From the NCBI GenBank assembly GCA_037974665.1, contig CM075773.1:63642763-63706762 (forward strand): a stretch of DNA of 64,000 nucleotides, read 5' to 3'. Positions 22,828-35,089 of the stretch are shown here, in pieces. Source of the DNA: Ehretia macrophylla (lineage: Eukaryota; Streptophyta; Magnoliopsida; Boraginales; Ehretiaceae). Below the pieces are notes generated by a model. The model saw only the letters and a list, made by a program, of their open reading frames with translations, ran no database searches and was not told the origin of the DNA. Numbering within the stretch: the first letter of the stretch is position 1; the number at the start of each line of letters is the position of its first letter. Both the position numbers and the translations under genes were made by a program.

Positions 22828-24006
22828 CCCAGTGTAACACCCCGAACCCAACCCCACGCTACAGGTCAAGTCCGAGCCCGTCACTCAGACAGAGTCTCCT
22901 CTGTACCGTGGACTAAACTGGTACCTGCGATAATCACATACAATGCCTGAACCACAACAACCACTTCATTCAATCTAACTTCCAAGTTTGACGGAACCAA
23001 CCAAATTCACAAGGCCATCCGAGCCTTGGCATAACAAAAATAGAAACATACAAGCATGCAGGTTCAATTCTAACTTAAACTTTCCAGTAGTATGACATGG
23101 TTAAAACAAGCTAATTATCACCCCCAAGCATGCAACAACCGAGTTAGGTCTACTATAATCTATTATATGTCATTCTACTTTATATTCAACATTCAAGAAT
23201 ATAATTAAGTTACAACTTTCCGAGCAAACATACAAGACCTCAAAGTCTCAAAACACAACAACTAACATCAACTCCAAGCAAACTGCACGTATGATCAACC
23301 TTATCACACAAGAATCAAGGGTTCTGATCTATGGGCACCTCTTCTTCTTCTTCTACTGCTATCAGCTGGGGGTTCACCTCAGCCTCTCCTAAAACATGTC
23401 AAATAAGGAGTGAGCAACAATGTTGCCCAGCAAGGGAGGTGATGCAACATACTGTAGCGTGCATAATGATATGCAAACACAAGAAGTCATATATATACAA
23501 CATAAACCAACAAGGTTAAATAGCCAAGTAATTAACCACATTAAAAAGGATACGGTTCCACTTCAAGTCTTCAATCACGAGCCACGAACTTCACGTAAGT
23601 GCCGGCAAACCCATACACTAACAAGTTGGGATACTCTGGATGTATCCCGATCCTACGACCCTTTCTCCTGAGGTAGGTCCATATGCCCAGCAGGTAAACC
23701 ACACCTCTGGGGTAGTGGAGTATGCTCAGCGATAAAGGGACTAGGCACCATGGTAGTCGATGGAGCACGGTAAACCCGACGCCGTCCGTGTTTCTCGACA
23801 CTACCATATCCGAAAAGGTTGCGCAACCCCGAGACAAGTCCACAAGCATCAAAATATCAAATAACACGTAAAAGGGTCGACAAAGTAGGTCGCCTTCACA
23901 TATAAACACAATATAAGCTCACATAAGCACGAAATAGCTTTAAAGTCTCAAAAGAAGCAATCAAAATAAATTTTACCCACAATTTACTCAAATAGCTCAA
24001 TTATAC

Positions 24007-24060
24007 TCTAGACAATCAATATAATGCATGACATCTAGACAATCAATATAATGCATGACA
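24007..24060 (+). repeat. 27-bp exact tandem duplication inside solo LTR 2
   Basis: The 27 bases starting TCTAGACAATCAATATAATG at 24007 are repeated without change from 24034. Solo LTR 1 does not show this doubling, so it is recent and private to this copy. Confidence 0.9.
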
Positions 24061-24157
24061 ACACAACAACAAGCTTTAGACACGTCAATAGAAGCCTAGT
24101 ACCACTTTTCCCCTTTCTTTAACCCATCTTTTCTTCTCCTATGTGCATTTCAAGATT

Positions 24158-24162
24158 CCCAA
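24158..24162 (+). repeat. Target-site duplication CCCAA (left)
   Basis: Perfect match to 31102-31106, directly outside the LTR ends. Confidence 0.95.
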
Positions 24163-26872
24163 TGTGATACCCCGAACCCGGCACGCATTTAATAGTATTT
24201 AACTGCATTTAATTAAGTGTTTAATTAGTTAAATCATTCATTTTGCACTATTTTGATATTTATTTTAAAAATATTCAAATAATTTTTATATTGATTAATT
24301 TAAAAGATTATTACCTATTTTTATTGTTTATAGTAATTAGATTTATTTTCTTGTATTTAATTAAGTGTCATATTAAATGTTAGTATTTAATTGCATTTGA
24401 TTACGTGTTTATATTAACTTGTTCATTCGTATCTTAGCATTAATTTCATAATTCTTTAAAATATTCTAGAAATAGTTAAATTATTTATTTTTAAATAAAT
24501 ATTCATTATTTTTATTATTTTAGTAATCGGTTTTATTTTCTTGGATTTAATTACTCGGTTTTCAATTAAATGAGAAAAGTAACTTCGAGCCGGAGTGAAT
24601 TTTAAACTAAATTACTTTTTAAAAATTATATTTTTAAGAAATTGTTTATCATTCTAATAGTGATCGTTTATTGACCGTTTAGTCGTAGTGCATCGAAAAC
24701 GAGAGTAAGATAAATATTTTCCGAATTTTGTAAATAGTGTTTTTAGCTTAATTGAGTTAGTTTTAGTTATTTTTCATTTAATTGCATTGTTTTAGCTTGA
24801 ATTAGACTAAATGCTAATTAATTGAGCTTGTTGACCATATTTTAACTTAAGCTTGACTTTGCAAAAAGACCAAAATGCCCTTGAGCCTTTGTCATCTTTT
24901 AAATAAGCAAAACAAAGGAAAAATTGACTCAAAAACAAAACCACAAATTCCCCATTTGTCCCCCCATGGCCGAAAGTTCAAGGGAAAAAGAAAAAAAATG
25001 ATTTTGCATTTTTAAGCCAAAATCTTGCATGGAATTGGACGAGGATCGTGGCTTGGGTCCTTGCAAGCCTTCATTTTCAATCTCTGTGAGGGTTTTCATG
25101 TTTTTGTGCATTTTTATTTGAATTTGATTTTTGTTTCAAATTTTTAGATTTGATATTTATTGCGTTATAATGCCTGTTATTGCTTGAAATAACTTCCTTA
25201 GGGTTCGTAGAGCATTGCTTGTTAGTTATTTAGCGATTTTTACGGCTAAAAACGCAAATTGAAATTGGGGAAGAATAATTAATAGTGTTTTTAAATAGTA
25301 AAACCCTAGATTTTTAGATTTTTTATCCGAATTGCGATTTCTTGATTTGGTTAGGTGCCATTAATGTTAGAAAGATAAAATGTGCAATAAAAATGGACCG
25401 ACCTTTGTTAAAATTGGAAATTAGACAAAGAAACGTAAAGGGGCCATTTGACCAAGAGTTGACCGTGCTCGAATTGAGTTGGAGGTTTTCCTATTGAGGG
25501 CATGGAAGCACTTTTGGCGCTGTTGTGGCGTTGATTGAGCGACCGGTTAGCATAGTTGTAGTTCAAATGCAGTAGGTGGACTTTCGGGCTTCGGGTGAGA
25601 AAGTAAAGTTTCGTGAAATAGAAACGTGCCTTGTAGTACCTAAGTGAATGTAGTGAAATCAGTTTCCTAATCCCGTAGCTCGTTTGCTCGTAATTGCCTT
25701 TGGAAGTTAGAGATTGAATAGTGATATTTGTCGTTTTCGTGTTTGAACTGCTATTACTTGTTTAGTTGATGTTATTGTTGATGTTAATGATAGTCATGCT
25801 TGAAAAGTTAATTGAATGCTAATATTGATTGTAAATGCTTGATATCTCGTATATCGCCACTAATCTGCACTTTCGTGCTATCGCTCATTTATTGCTTGTA
25901 CCTTGTATTGCATTGTATAGTGTCAGGCGCGTGAGTGATAGGCCTCTCTGGGCAGTCTCGGGCTGCCATGGTTGGTTTGCTCTAGCTCCGTGTCCTATTC
26001 CTATTCTCGCTAAGGGTGCCGCCTTGGGAGATTTGGGTCGTAGATGTGTCGGGGTACATCCGGAGTACACCCAGTGGAAGTTATAAGGTGGTTGCGCGCT
26101 TATTGTCATCGTTGTCAACATCAAGCTCGAGATTGATGTATTGCTCGTGAAATGGTACATTGCTCGTATGAGTGAACCATAGCCTTCAAAGTGTGGTATA
26201 GCTTTGAATGGTTGTGTTAATGCTTTTATTAATTGTTTATTGTATTGTTATCTATATTGATTGCTTTACTTGTCGGTTATATTGCTTAATTGTCTTATTT
26301 GCATTGCACGACTTTCTTTCTCTCCACCTCGATATCTGTTCCGCCCTCACTGAGTATACGTGTTGTGTATACTCACTCCTCACCACCACATTTCAGGAAA
26401 TACCATGTTAGCTGGAAAGTTTGTGGTTATGTGATAGATCGTGTTTGAAGAGTTGCCTTGCGTGCTATGTGGCTTGAGTTGTCAAAGATGTAAAGATTTT
26501 ACTTTCATGAGATGTATATAATCAATGTGTAAAGAAAAGTCATTTAAGTTTTATGTATAGGTTAGAAAGTTCTGATTTCAATGCATGTTTGTATTGTCTA
26601 AAGGAAAGAGTTAGAATAGTCTGGGTACTTGGAAATGTATATATACTTGTTGCGTTTAATTGTTAAGAACCGAGGCTCGGATGGCCTTGAGGAATTTTGA
26701 ATGGTTGGACACGGTACTGGTCCACTTATATGCTGTCGCAGGTTTCCATTTTGCCTAGAAACAGGGAAGACTCCGTCCGTTTTTCCCTAAATTTTATGCC
26801 TAGATTTGGAATTGGGTTGCGATTAGATTGATTGATAGAACTTCCGGTCTCGAGAGGGATCGGGGTGTTACA
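24163..26872 (+). repeat. Left LTR (2710 bp)
   Basis: Pairs with 28407-31101. It differs by scattered substitutions and small indels, such as an extra GTTATTGTTGAT-type segment near 25768. It carries the shared LTR motif at 26035-26073, a hairpin-forming GAGTATAC...GTATACTC near 26351-26373, and GAAGACTCCGTCCG at 26766-26779. An 83-codon open frame at 25835 is shared by both LTRs but matches no protein I know and lies over the conserved DNA motif, so I do not call it a gene. Confidence 0.95.
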
Positions 26873-26874
26873 AG

Positions 26875-26886
26875 TGGTATCAGAGC
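26875..26886 (+). promoter_or_regulatory. Primer-binding site TGGTATCAGAGC
   Basis: Perfect match to the initiator-Met-type site, two bases after the left LTR. Confidence 0.95.
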
Positions 26887-28390
26887 TTGTTTAGCTCATA
26901 AGCCGGGACAGGGTCCTCGGTCTGTCGGGTAGTAACCCTTGGTTGTATGCTTGTTAAGTGTGTTTTGAAAGTGTGTGCCTGTATGTGAGATCGTGTGTCT
27001 TGACCTGAATGTGTGCACCTATGTGATATAATTCTGTGATATGTGTTAAAGGTGTGTTACGTGAAGTGAAGTGACTACTTGTGTATCGAATTGGCATCAT
27101 GAATCGAATCGACCTCGTGAATTGTTATTTACTTGGAGTATTGCTTGTAATGTGTGTATTGGAATGTCTTGAATTGGTTATTCCATTATTTGAATTGATT
27201 ATGTTGTGCTTGACTTGATTGTCGTGCTTGAGTAACTTTGTTGAATAAACTGTTTTATAAACTCTATTATAAACTTGCTTGCATAATAATTTAAGGCATG
27301 TATGTATAAATGTGATATCTTGGCATTCATACATGTCCTATTGAAATGGTAAGAAAGACTTCTTCCTCCCCTGAAGAGAAGTGGTTAGTAGTAAGCCCCA
27401 AGTTATGTGGATTGATGGGAATGAGCAGTATTTGACTAGCCTTTATTTGGGAGTTGGTGTTTGCTTTTGGAGCTCGGTTATTGGCAAATCTCTAAGGTTC
27501 TCCTCTGTGCTTAACAGTTGTGAAAGAGTAGCTTTCTTTTGGGGTTCTATTTGGTTGTTCTCTGGAGCATTCTTTGGTTTTCTTATTGGGTATTCTTTGG
27601 AAACTTCTGTTGGCACTTCTTGGTAGACTTGGCTATTGGGTTTTCAATCGGACTTACTGCATGGTATTATCTATGGTATATGTGTCTCGGTCTTTATTGG
27701 TGTGTTACTGGCATTCTATAGAATTCTTAGTGGCCATTTATCTAGTACTTACTTATTGGGCAATCCTTGCTACTTTCTTACTGGAGCATTGTTTCGGGTA
27801 TTTTCTTTAGTGTTCCTCAGTAGGTTTGGTATTTGGAATTCCTATCATACTTATTGTATGGTACTACTTACGGTATTCTGTGGAATTCTTAGTGGGCATT
27901 CTACTAGTATTTTCCTTGATGGCACTTATTGGAAGTTTTACACTTGGAATCTTGTTCAGACCAATTATTTCATATTGCTTACGGTATGCTGTGGAATACT
28001 TTGGGCTTTCTTGGTGGTAAGTTGTATAAAGTTTGCACTCGGCAAATGGTGATGAGGTCTTGGAGTTTGGTCTTATATGTGATGCATCTACTCTGGCTAT
28101 CATTTGACTTCCTTATTTGGTACTTGTTGAACTTCTATTGGAGATTCGTATGTGGGGTATTTCTTTGGCATACTTCTTGTCATTATTATTTGATGTTAAT
28201 TTTATCTACAGTATCCCTGCTTCAGTCTTTAGTTGGTATTTTTTCGGCATTCTTGGTTGGGATTTCTATTGGGGTTTTCCTACGAGTATCTTATTCAGTG
28301 TCTTGCTCAGCAACCAATGAAGAGTGGTCAGAGTTGGATCTCAGGTGATGCTGAGTCCTATTGGAAGAAGAATTGCGAGGACGCAATTGT
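26887..28390 (+). other. Noncoding internal region of the LTR element
   Basis: About 1.5 kb. The first 450 bases are GT-rich; from about 27430 the sequence is a degenerate series of short T/G-rich motifs (TGGTATTCTTTGG-like, GGCATTCTT-like). All three plus frames therefore give runs of Phe, Leu, Trp, Tyr and Gly, such as the 138-codon frame at 27636-28052. The ATG at 27346 gives only a 27-codon frame beginning VRKTSSSPEEKW. No retroelement domain is visible. I read the hydrophobic frames as a by-product of base composition rather than membrane proteins. Confidence 0.6.
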
Positions 28391-28406
28391 TTTAAGGGGG
28401 GAAGGA
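28391..28406 (+). promoter_or_regulatory. Polypurine tract
   Basis: TTTAAGGGGGGAAGGA ends exactly at the right LTR and would prime plus-strand synthesis. Confidence 0.9.
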
Positions 28407-31101
28407 TGTGATACCTCGAACCCGGCACGCATTTAATATCATTTAACTGCATTTAATTAAGTGTTTAATTAGTTAAATCATTCATTTTGCACTATTTTGA
28501 TATTTATTTTAAAAATATTCAAATAATTTTTATATTGATTAATTTAAAAGATTATTATCTATTTTTATTGTTTATAGTAATTAGATTTATTTTCTTGTAT
28601 TTAATTAAGTGTCATCTTAAATGTTAGTATTTAATTGCATTTGATTACGTGTTTATATTAACTTGTTCATTCGTATCTTAGCATTAATTTCATAATTCTT
28701 TAAAATATTCTAGAAATAGTTAAATTATTTATTTTTAAATAAATATTGATTATTTTGATTATTTTAGTAATCGGTTTTATTTTCTTGCATTTAATTACTC
28801 AGTTTTCAATTAAATGAGAAAAGTAACTCCAAGCCGGAGTGAATTTTAAACTAAATTACTTTTCAAAAATTATATTTTTAAGAAATTGTTTATCATTCTA
28901 ATAGTGATCGTTTATTGACCGTTTGGTCGTAGTGCATCGAAAACGAGAGTAAGAGAAATATTTTCCGAATTTAGTAAATAGTATTTTTAGCTTAATTGAG
29001 TTAGTTTTAGCTGTTTTTCATTTAATTGCATTGTTTTAGCTTGAATTAGACTAAATGCTAATTAATTGAGCTTGTTGACCATATTTTCACTTAAGCTTGA
29101 CTTTGCAAAAAGACCAAAATGCCCTTGAGCCTTTGTCATCTTTTAAATAAGCAAAACAAAGGAAAAATTGACTCAAAAACAAAACCACAAATTCCCCATT
29201 TGTCCCCCCATGGCCGAAAGTTCAAGGGAAAAAGAAAAAAAAATTGATTTTGCATTTTAAAGCCAAAATCTTGCATGGAATTGGACGAGGATCGTGGCTC
29301 GGGTCCTTGCAAGCCTTCCTCTTCAATCTCTGTGAGGGTTTTCACGTTTTTGTGCATTTTTATTTGAATTTGATTTTTGTTTCAAATTTTTAGATTTGAT
29401 ATTTATTGCATTATAATGTCTGTTATTGCTTGAAATAACTTCCTTAGGATTCGTAGAGCATTTCTTGTTAGTTATTTAGCAATTTTTACGGCTAAAAACG
29501 CAAATTGAAATTGGGAAAGAATAATGAATAGTGTTTTTGAATAGTAAAACCCTAGATTTTTAGATTTTTTATCCGAATTGCGATTTCTTGATTTGGTTAG
29601 GTGCCATTAATGTTAGAAAGATAAAATGTGCAATAAAAATGGACCGACCTTTGTTAAAATTGGAAATTAGACAAAGAAACGTAAAGGGGCCATTTGACCA
29701 AGAGTTGACCGTGCTCGAATTGAGTTGGGGGTTTTGCTATTGAGGGCATGGATTTTGGCACTGTTGTGGCGTTGATTGAGCGACCGGTTAGCATAGTTGT
29801 AGTTCAAACGCAGTAGGTGGACTTTCGGGCTTCGGGTGAGAAAGTAAAGTTTCGTGATATAGAAACGTGCCTTGTAGTACCTAAGTGAATGTAGTGAAAT
29901 CGGTTTCCTAATCCCGTAGCTTGTTTGCTCGTAATTGCCTTTGGAAGTTAGAGATTGAATAGTGATATTTGTCGTTTTCGTGTTTGAACTGCTATTACTT
30001 GTTTAGTTGATGTTAATGATAGTCATGCTTGAAAAGTTAATTGAATGCTAATATTGATTGTAAATGCTTGATATCTCGTATATCGCCACTAATCTGCACT
30101 TTCGTGCTATCGCTCATTTATTGCTTGTACCTCGTATTGCATTGCATAGTGTCAGGCGCGTGAGTGATGGGCCTCTCTGGGCAGTCTCGGGCTGCCAGGG
30201 TTGGTTTGCTCTAGCTCCGTGTCCTATTCCCATTCTCGCTAAGGGTGTCGCCCTGAGAGATTTGGGTCGTAGATGTATCGGGGTACATCCAGAGTACACC
30301 CAGTGGATGTTATAAGGTGGTTGTGCACTTATTGTCGTCGTTGTCAACATCAAGCTCGAGATTGATGTATTGCTCGTGAAATGGTACATTGCTCATATGA
30401 GTGAACCATAGCCTTCAAAGTGTGGTATAGCTTTGAATGGTTGTGTTAATGCTTTTATTAATTGTTTATTGTATTGTTATCTATATTGATTGCTTTACTT
30501 GTCGGTTATATTGCTTAATTGTCTTATTTGCATTGCACGACTTTCTTTCTCTCCGCCTCGATATTTGTTCTGCCCTCACTGAGTATACGTGTTGTGTATA
30601 CTCACTCCTCACCACCACATTTCAGGAAATACCATGTTAGCTGGAAAGTTTGTGGTTATGTGATAGATCGTGCTTGAAGAGTTGCCTTGCGTGCTATGTG
30701 GCTTGAGTTGTCAAAGATGTAAAGATTTTACTTTCATGAGATGTATATAATCAATGTGTAAAGAAAAGTCATTTAAGTTTTATGTATAGGTTAGAAAGTT
30801 CTGATTTCAATGCATGTTTGTATTGTCTAAAGGAAAGAGTTAGAATAGTCTGGGTACTTGGAAATGTATATATACTTGTTGTGTTTAATTGTTGAGAACC
30901 GAGGCTCGGATGGCATTGAGGAATTTTGAATGGTTGGACACGGTACTGGTCCACTTATATGCTGTCGCATGTTTCCATTTTTCCTAGAAACAGGGGAGAC
31001 TCCGTCCGTTTTTTCCTAAATTTTATGCCCGGGTTTGGAATTGGGTTGTGATTAGATTGATTGATAGAACTTTCGGTCTCGAGAGGGATCGGGGTGTTAC
31101 A
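28407..31101 (+). repeat. Right LTR (2695 bp)
   Basis: Pairs with 24163-26872. The shared motif is at 30264-30302 and GAGACTCCGTCCG at 30997-31009. It begins TGTGATACCTCG and ends GTGTTACA. Confidence 0.95.
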
Positions 31102-31106
31102 CCCAA
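31102..31106 (+). repeat. Target-site duplication CCCAA (right)
   Basis: Perfect match to 24158-24162; solo LTR 2 resumes directly after it. Confidence 0.95.
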
Positions 31107-32361
31107 ACCATATCCTACTCATACTACAACCCTAATTAAGCCAAAAGACACCTATTAAGATCATAAAAACCCATTTTAGAAGCTAAAGCTTGAGAAGGCC
31201 CCGAGCGGGTTTTAACTACAACTATACTATCCAAACCCCGATTTCGCATAACGAAAGCACCAAAAGTGCTTCCATACCCCAAGGATACCTAATCCAAAGC
31301 CCAAACATGCCCGGATTGCACAACGAGAAAAGTCCTCTTTTTAAAGTCGACTAATTTTGCAATTTAGCTCGGTTTGGGGTGATTCAACTTCACGTGGCCT
31401 CGCAACTAGCTTCATTAGGGTCTAGAGCATCTAATTGAAACCTCAATTCATTCCAATTAGCACATTTATTCAAAACCCTAAATACAAGCACTATTTATCA
31501 TCTCTTTCATAACATTCATGCTTTCAACCATGGATTATGCTATCAAACTATAACATTTTACTCTATAGGCTCTAATAAACACATATAAAGCATTCATAAC
31601 AAGTATTATAGCTATAATCAACAAATCAAGAATTTCAACATATGAGCATAAACTTTGAAAGTTATAAAATGCAACTCCCTCACAATTTATGATGTGTAGA
31701 AGCTTGTTGGGGAATCCTAGGATGCTCAAACAACTCCAAGATCCAAGCCAAGAGTCAAGCTAGCAAGATTGTTGAAGAAATTTTTCTCTTTTTTCTCCTT
31801 GAAGTGGTCGGCCAAGGGGGGGGACACAAAGGAAATTCTTTGCTTTGTTTTATGAGTTGTTTTTTGTTAAATGATGATAACTTCATATATAGATATATAT
31901 GTGCAATAAGTTGTGGTCAAATACTACATAAAACTTGGTCAATTGAGCTTAATTACTAATCAAATACTAACTAAGTCAAAACTAAGGTTGTTACGTACGT
32001 AACACTATTCAAATGGTGCGAAAACTATTTTCCAAACACATGCTCCCAAGCTCGAAAGTCCAAAATAGCAAGGTCTCGATTCCTTTTATATGTCATATGA
32101 CTTAGAAAAAATATTAAATCGAACTTTTAAAACGGTCGAAAATCTTATGAATAATAATCTTAAATTAAAGCAGTTAAGCAAGAAATGTGATACACGTAAG
32201 AATGCTCAAGTAGGTATGCAACTGTTATAAGGTATTTATGATGAAATTCTTGGGCGTCACACCAGGACAGACTAGACGGTGAAGGTTTTAGAGGTGACTT
32301 CTACAGGTTCAAAAGGTGGCTCCCACCAACCTTCTAAGTGTAGCATTTTGCTCTGCACAGC

Positions 32362-33890
32362 ACTTAGCTATATAATCATGTTCTGGAATGTTTATTGCAA
32401 TAATTTGTGTATTATAACTCTTGGTAGTTAGAATTTTATGTGAATGATTTAGTTGTGTAGTATGTTGCTTAATATGTAATTTATATGTTTAATAAAATGC
32501 TTGAATGATTATTCTTGACTCAATCTAATTGCTCAACACCTACATATATGTAAATTCATGCAAATAAGGCTTAAAAGGTCAAAATTTTAGCCTTTTTGGG
32601 GTGGTTTCGCGGTCGAACAGTATTTTTCAGCATTTTTCAACTTTGGATTTCAAGTGCAATACTACTTTCTTTGTGTTGCTAGTTAATTGGATGATTAAAT
32701 TGTTACTAAGTGAACTTAACGGTACTCACGAGCAAGCTTCTAGCTATTGGAAAATGGGTAAAATGTATGTGTATGCAAGTGAATGTCTTAAAGGAATGCT
32801 TAAGTGGATATACTTTCATATGTGTTTGTGATTTGGTTATTAATGCTTATGGAGTGATATTGCTTATTCTAATGCTAGAGGGGCAACCTACTTTGTTGTC
32901 CCCTCATTTTAAGTGCTCATTGAATGAATGTTTTAATGATTGATTGCGTGATATCGTAAGGTTGCAACCTTTTATTGAGGCACGATTGTGTTGTGTCTCC
33001 ACTTGGCGGCAGCAGGCTTGCCAATGGTTACATGACCTCCAAGACCTATTCCCATACTCACTTGGTCGGTGAAGGCATTGAGGTGTTTGGTCGTAGGATT
33101 TTGGGGTATATCTGGAGTACACACACTAGTGATATAAGGGATTATCTACATCGCAATCACAAAGGGGCAAAGAAGTAGGAGTGATAAGGTTGGAATGAAA
33201 TCGTATCCTTTACTTGAGTGTTTATATAGTTTTATATTACTTGATTGAGTGCTTTCATGCTTCTTGTTATTGTCTAATGCCTACTTGTATATTTATTGCT
33301 TTGATACATGTTACTTGGCATATGTGCATCATGAAAAGGTTTTCAAAAGCCTCCCCATACCCCCCTCACTGAGCTAGTGGTTGATCACCCCATTTATTCA
33401 ACAATTTCAGGTGAAGCCGAAGTAGCCCCTCAAGAAGAAGATTGAAGATAATTTGCTTGTTTGCTTAAAAGGTTGGCATGTGTTTTGGCTACGATCTAGG
33501 AATGTGGATTATGATGTTTTGCAAGTTGTATAGCTCGTTTTGCAACAAAGTTTCATTGTGCACATGTTGGATCATAGCTTTTGACTTGTAGAAATTAAAT
33601 AAGCTAGTTGTAAGTTTATGAACTACTTTGGAAATATAACTAAAGCACGTTTAGCTTACTTTTGGACTTGGAATTGTAAATGTTGCTAGGTTTGCATAGA
33701 CTTAGTATGGAAAAATGTTGTGTTTAACATGATATGCATAAACAGAGTTTCAAGATGTTGTCTTGTGTATTTGTTGTTGGCTTTGAGCATAATTGTACAG
33801 GTGTTGGAATGTCCGTAATACAGAGAAGACTTTGTCCGATTTTTGTCGAGTTCGAACTTGACTTCTAGGAAGGGGTTGGGGGTGCTGACA
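32362..33890 (+). repeat. LTR-like segment at the start of unit 1
   Basis: It shares two motifs with the LTRs further left: GTCGTAGGAT then GGGGTATATCTGGAGTAC (33089-33124) and GAAGACTTTGTCCG (33825-33838), the second near the presumed LTR end GGGTGCTGACA at 33890. It is truncated at its left side by the duplication boundary. Its orientation is plus. LTR identity is inferred from these shared motifs; no partner with gag or pol is in the window. Confidence 0.6.
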
Positions 33891-34075
33891 TGGGGAGGTG
33901 GGGGTAGAATGAAGGGATGGGGTGCTGATGTGGGATGGGGTGGGCTGGGTAGAGTTGATAGGGGGTAGAGGGTAGCTAACGGGGTGTGAGGTGTGGGGTG
34001 TGGGGTGAGGGGTGGGGGGGCTGAGTGGCTAATGGTGGGGGTGGGGGTGGGGGAGGGCGGGTGAGGTGAGGAAAA
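33891..34075 (+). repeat. G-rich minisatellite-like tract, unit 1
   Basis: About 180 bases of GGGGTGGG, GGGTGAGG and TGGGGTG variants with many runs of three or more G. It recurs in the other units at about 47028-47205 and 59775-59945. Confidence 0.85.
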
Positions 34076-35089
34076 TGGTAATTTTTTTTGGATGAAAAGA
34101 ATAGGAGGAGAGAGAATAAAGAAGAGAAAAAAAAATGTATACTATAAGGATAAAAATGTCATTTTACTAAATTTTTTAACAGTGTTAGTTTAAAAGAGAT
34201 TGAGGGGGAAGGTATGTCATTTTTTAAAAATCATAGGGGAATTTTTGATAGTTTTGCTAACACAGAGGAGTGGGTTGATATATATGAGTTTTACAGGGGA
34301 GTTGAATGATATTTATCCTTTTATTTATATGTCCACACCCGTCATTTTGCACATCTTTTAAATCTAAATATCAAGGATAATTTGGACTTTTTGGTGTCTA
34401 CTTTGTCCATATTCTGACCAGCTTTGGCTTGTGTCAGTCACTGGCTCTTTCACTTGTCTTGTCATTTTCGCTACATTTTTGTCGTAGCCAGAGAGAAAAG
34501 TTTAAGGATTAAGTGCTATATATAAAGATATCAAAGTTAATAAATCTTAAATTATTTTCATAAATGTCCTATTAATCTACATTCTTGACAAATCTTAAAT
34601 TAGTTCTTCACCTGAAACAAATCAATCTAGCCATGAGCAAATTGCAGCCGATTAAGTACTAATAAAGTGACAACTATGACTAAACGATGATGTTAGTTTA
34701 AACGGAACAAATTAGAAGACAGTGTTACCAATTCAAAATTCAAAACCGCTTGAGAAAATAATTCCAGCACTGGCAGAAGCATAATTCACACCTCAAATCA
34801 TATCTTCCAAATTTCCAGTCTGCCCAAGATAACTTGGCACAAATGGTAACCCAAGATACACAACTAGTAAAATTCAAAAAAAAAAAAAAAAAAGGAAAAG
34901 AACAATACAAGTTATTGAGAATCAAGAAAATAATAAGTTAAAAACGTATCAAAAAGTGAATTCAATCAAGAAAATAGAGCTCTATCAAATAGTGAATTCA
35001 ATCAATAAAATAAATAGAACTAATAATTCAGCGTAAGGAGACCCCATATCTCCAAGCCTTTTTATTATTGTTGCTAAATATCTATCCAG
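34076..35089. other. Noncoding stretch of unit 1
   Basis: No gene is seen. The part at 34140-34330 resembles a common plant repeat end (GTCATTTTACTAAATTTTTT ... TTTTACAGGGGA), but its full extent is not resolved. An A-run lies at 34876-34893. Confidence 0.35.

Larger units (their letters stand above)
24163..31101 (+). mobile_element. Non-autonomous LTR retrotransposon with large LTRs
   Basis: Complete element of 6939 bases: LTR 24163-26872, primer site 26875-26886, internal region of 1534 bases, polypurine tract, LTR 28407-31101. CCCAA is duplicated exactly outside (24158-24162 and 31102-31106). Both LTRs begin TGTGATACC and end GTGTTACA. No gag, protease, RT, RNase H or integrase motif is present inside, so it must depend on proteins of another element; LARD-type elements have this layout. 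The LTRs are close in sequence, pointing to a fairly recent insertion. Ty3/gypsy membership is inferred from the end motifs only. Confidence 0.93.
22833..32261 (-). mobile_element. Solo LTR 2, split by a nested LTR element
   Basis: The two parts, 22833-24162 and 31107-32261, together give about 2485 bases and align in order with solo LTR 1, including the break point (sequence after GATTCCCAA continues as CCCAAACCATA). Plus-strand ends are TGTAACACCCCG and GGGCGTCACA. The flanks are CCCAG on the left (22828-22832) and CCAGG on the right (32262-32266): a duplication with one base lost, or no clean duplication. It was already in place when the element at 24163-31101 inserted. Confidence 0.85.

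Noticed and set aside
25835..26086. 83-codon frame repeated at 30064 as a possible small protein
   Set aside because: It lies in the LTRs over the conserved DNA motif, is present only because the LTRs are copies, and shows no family resemblance.
27636..28052. 138-codon hydrophobic frame as a multi-spanning membrane protein
   Set aside because: Overlapping frames in the same region give equally hydrophobic peptides, which points to the T/G-rich repeat composition rather than a gene.
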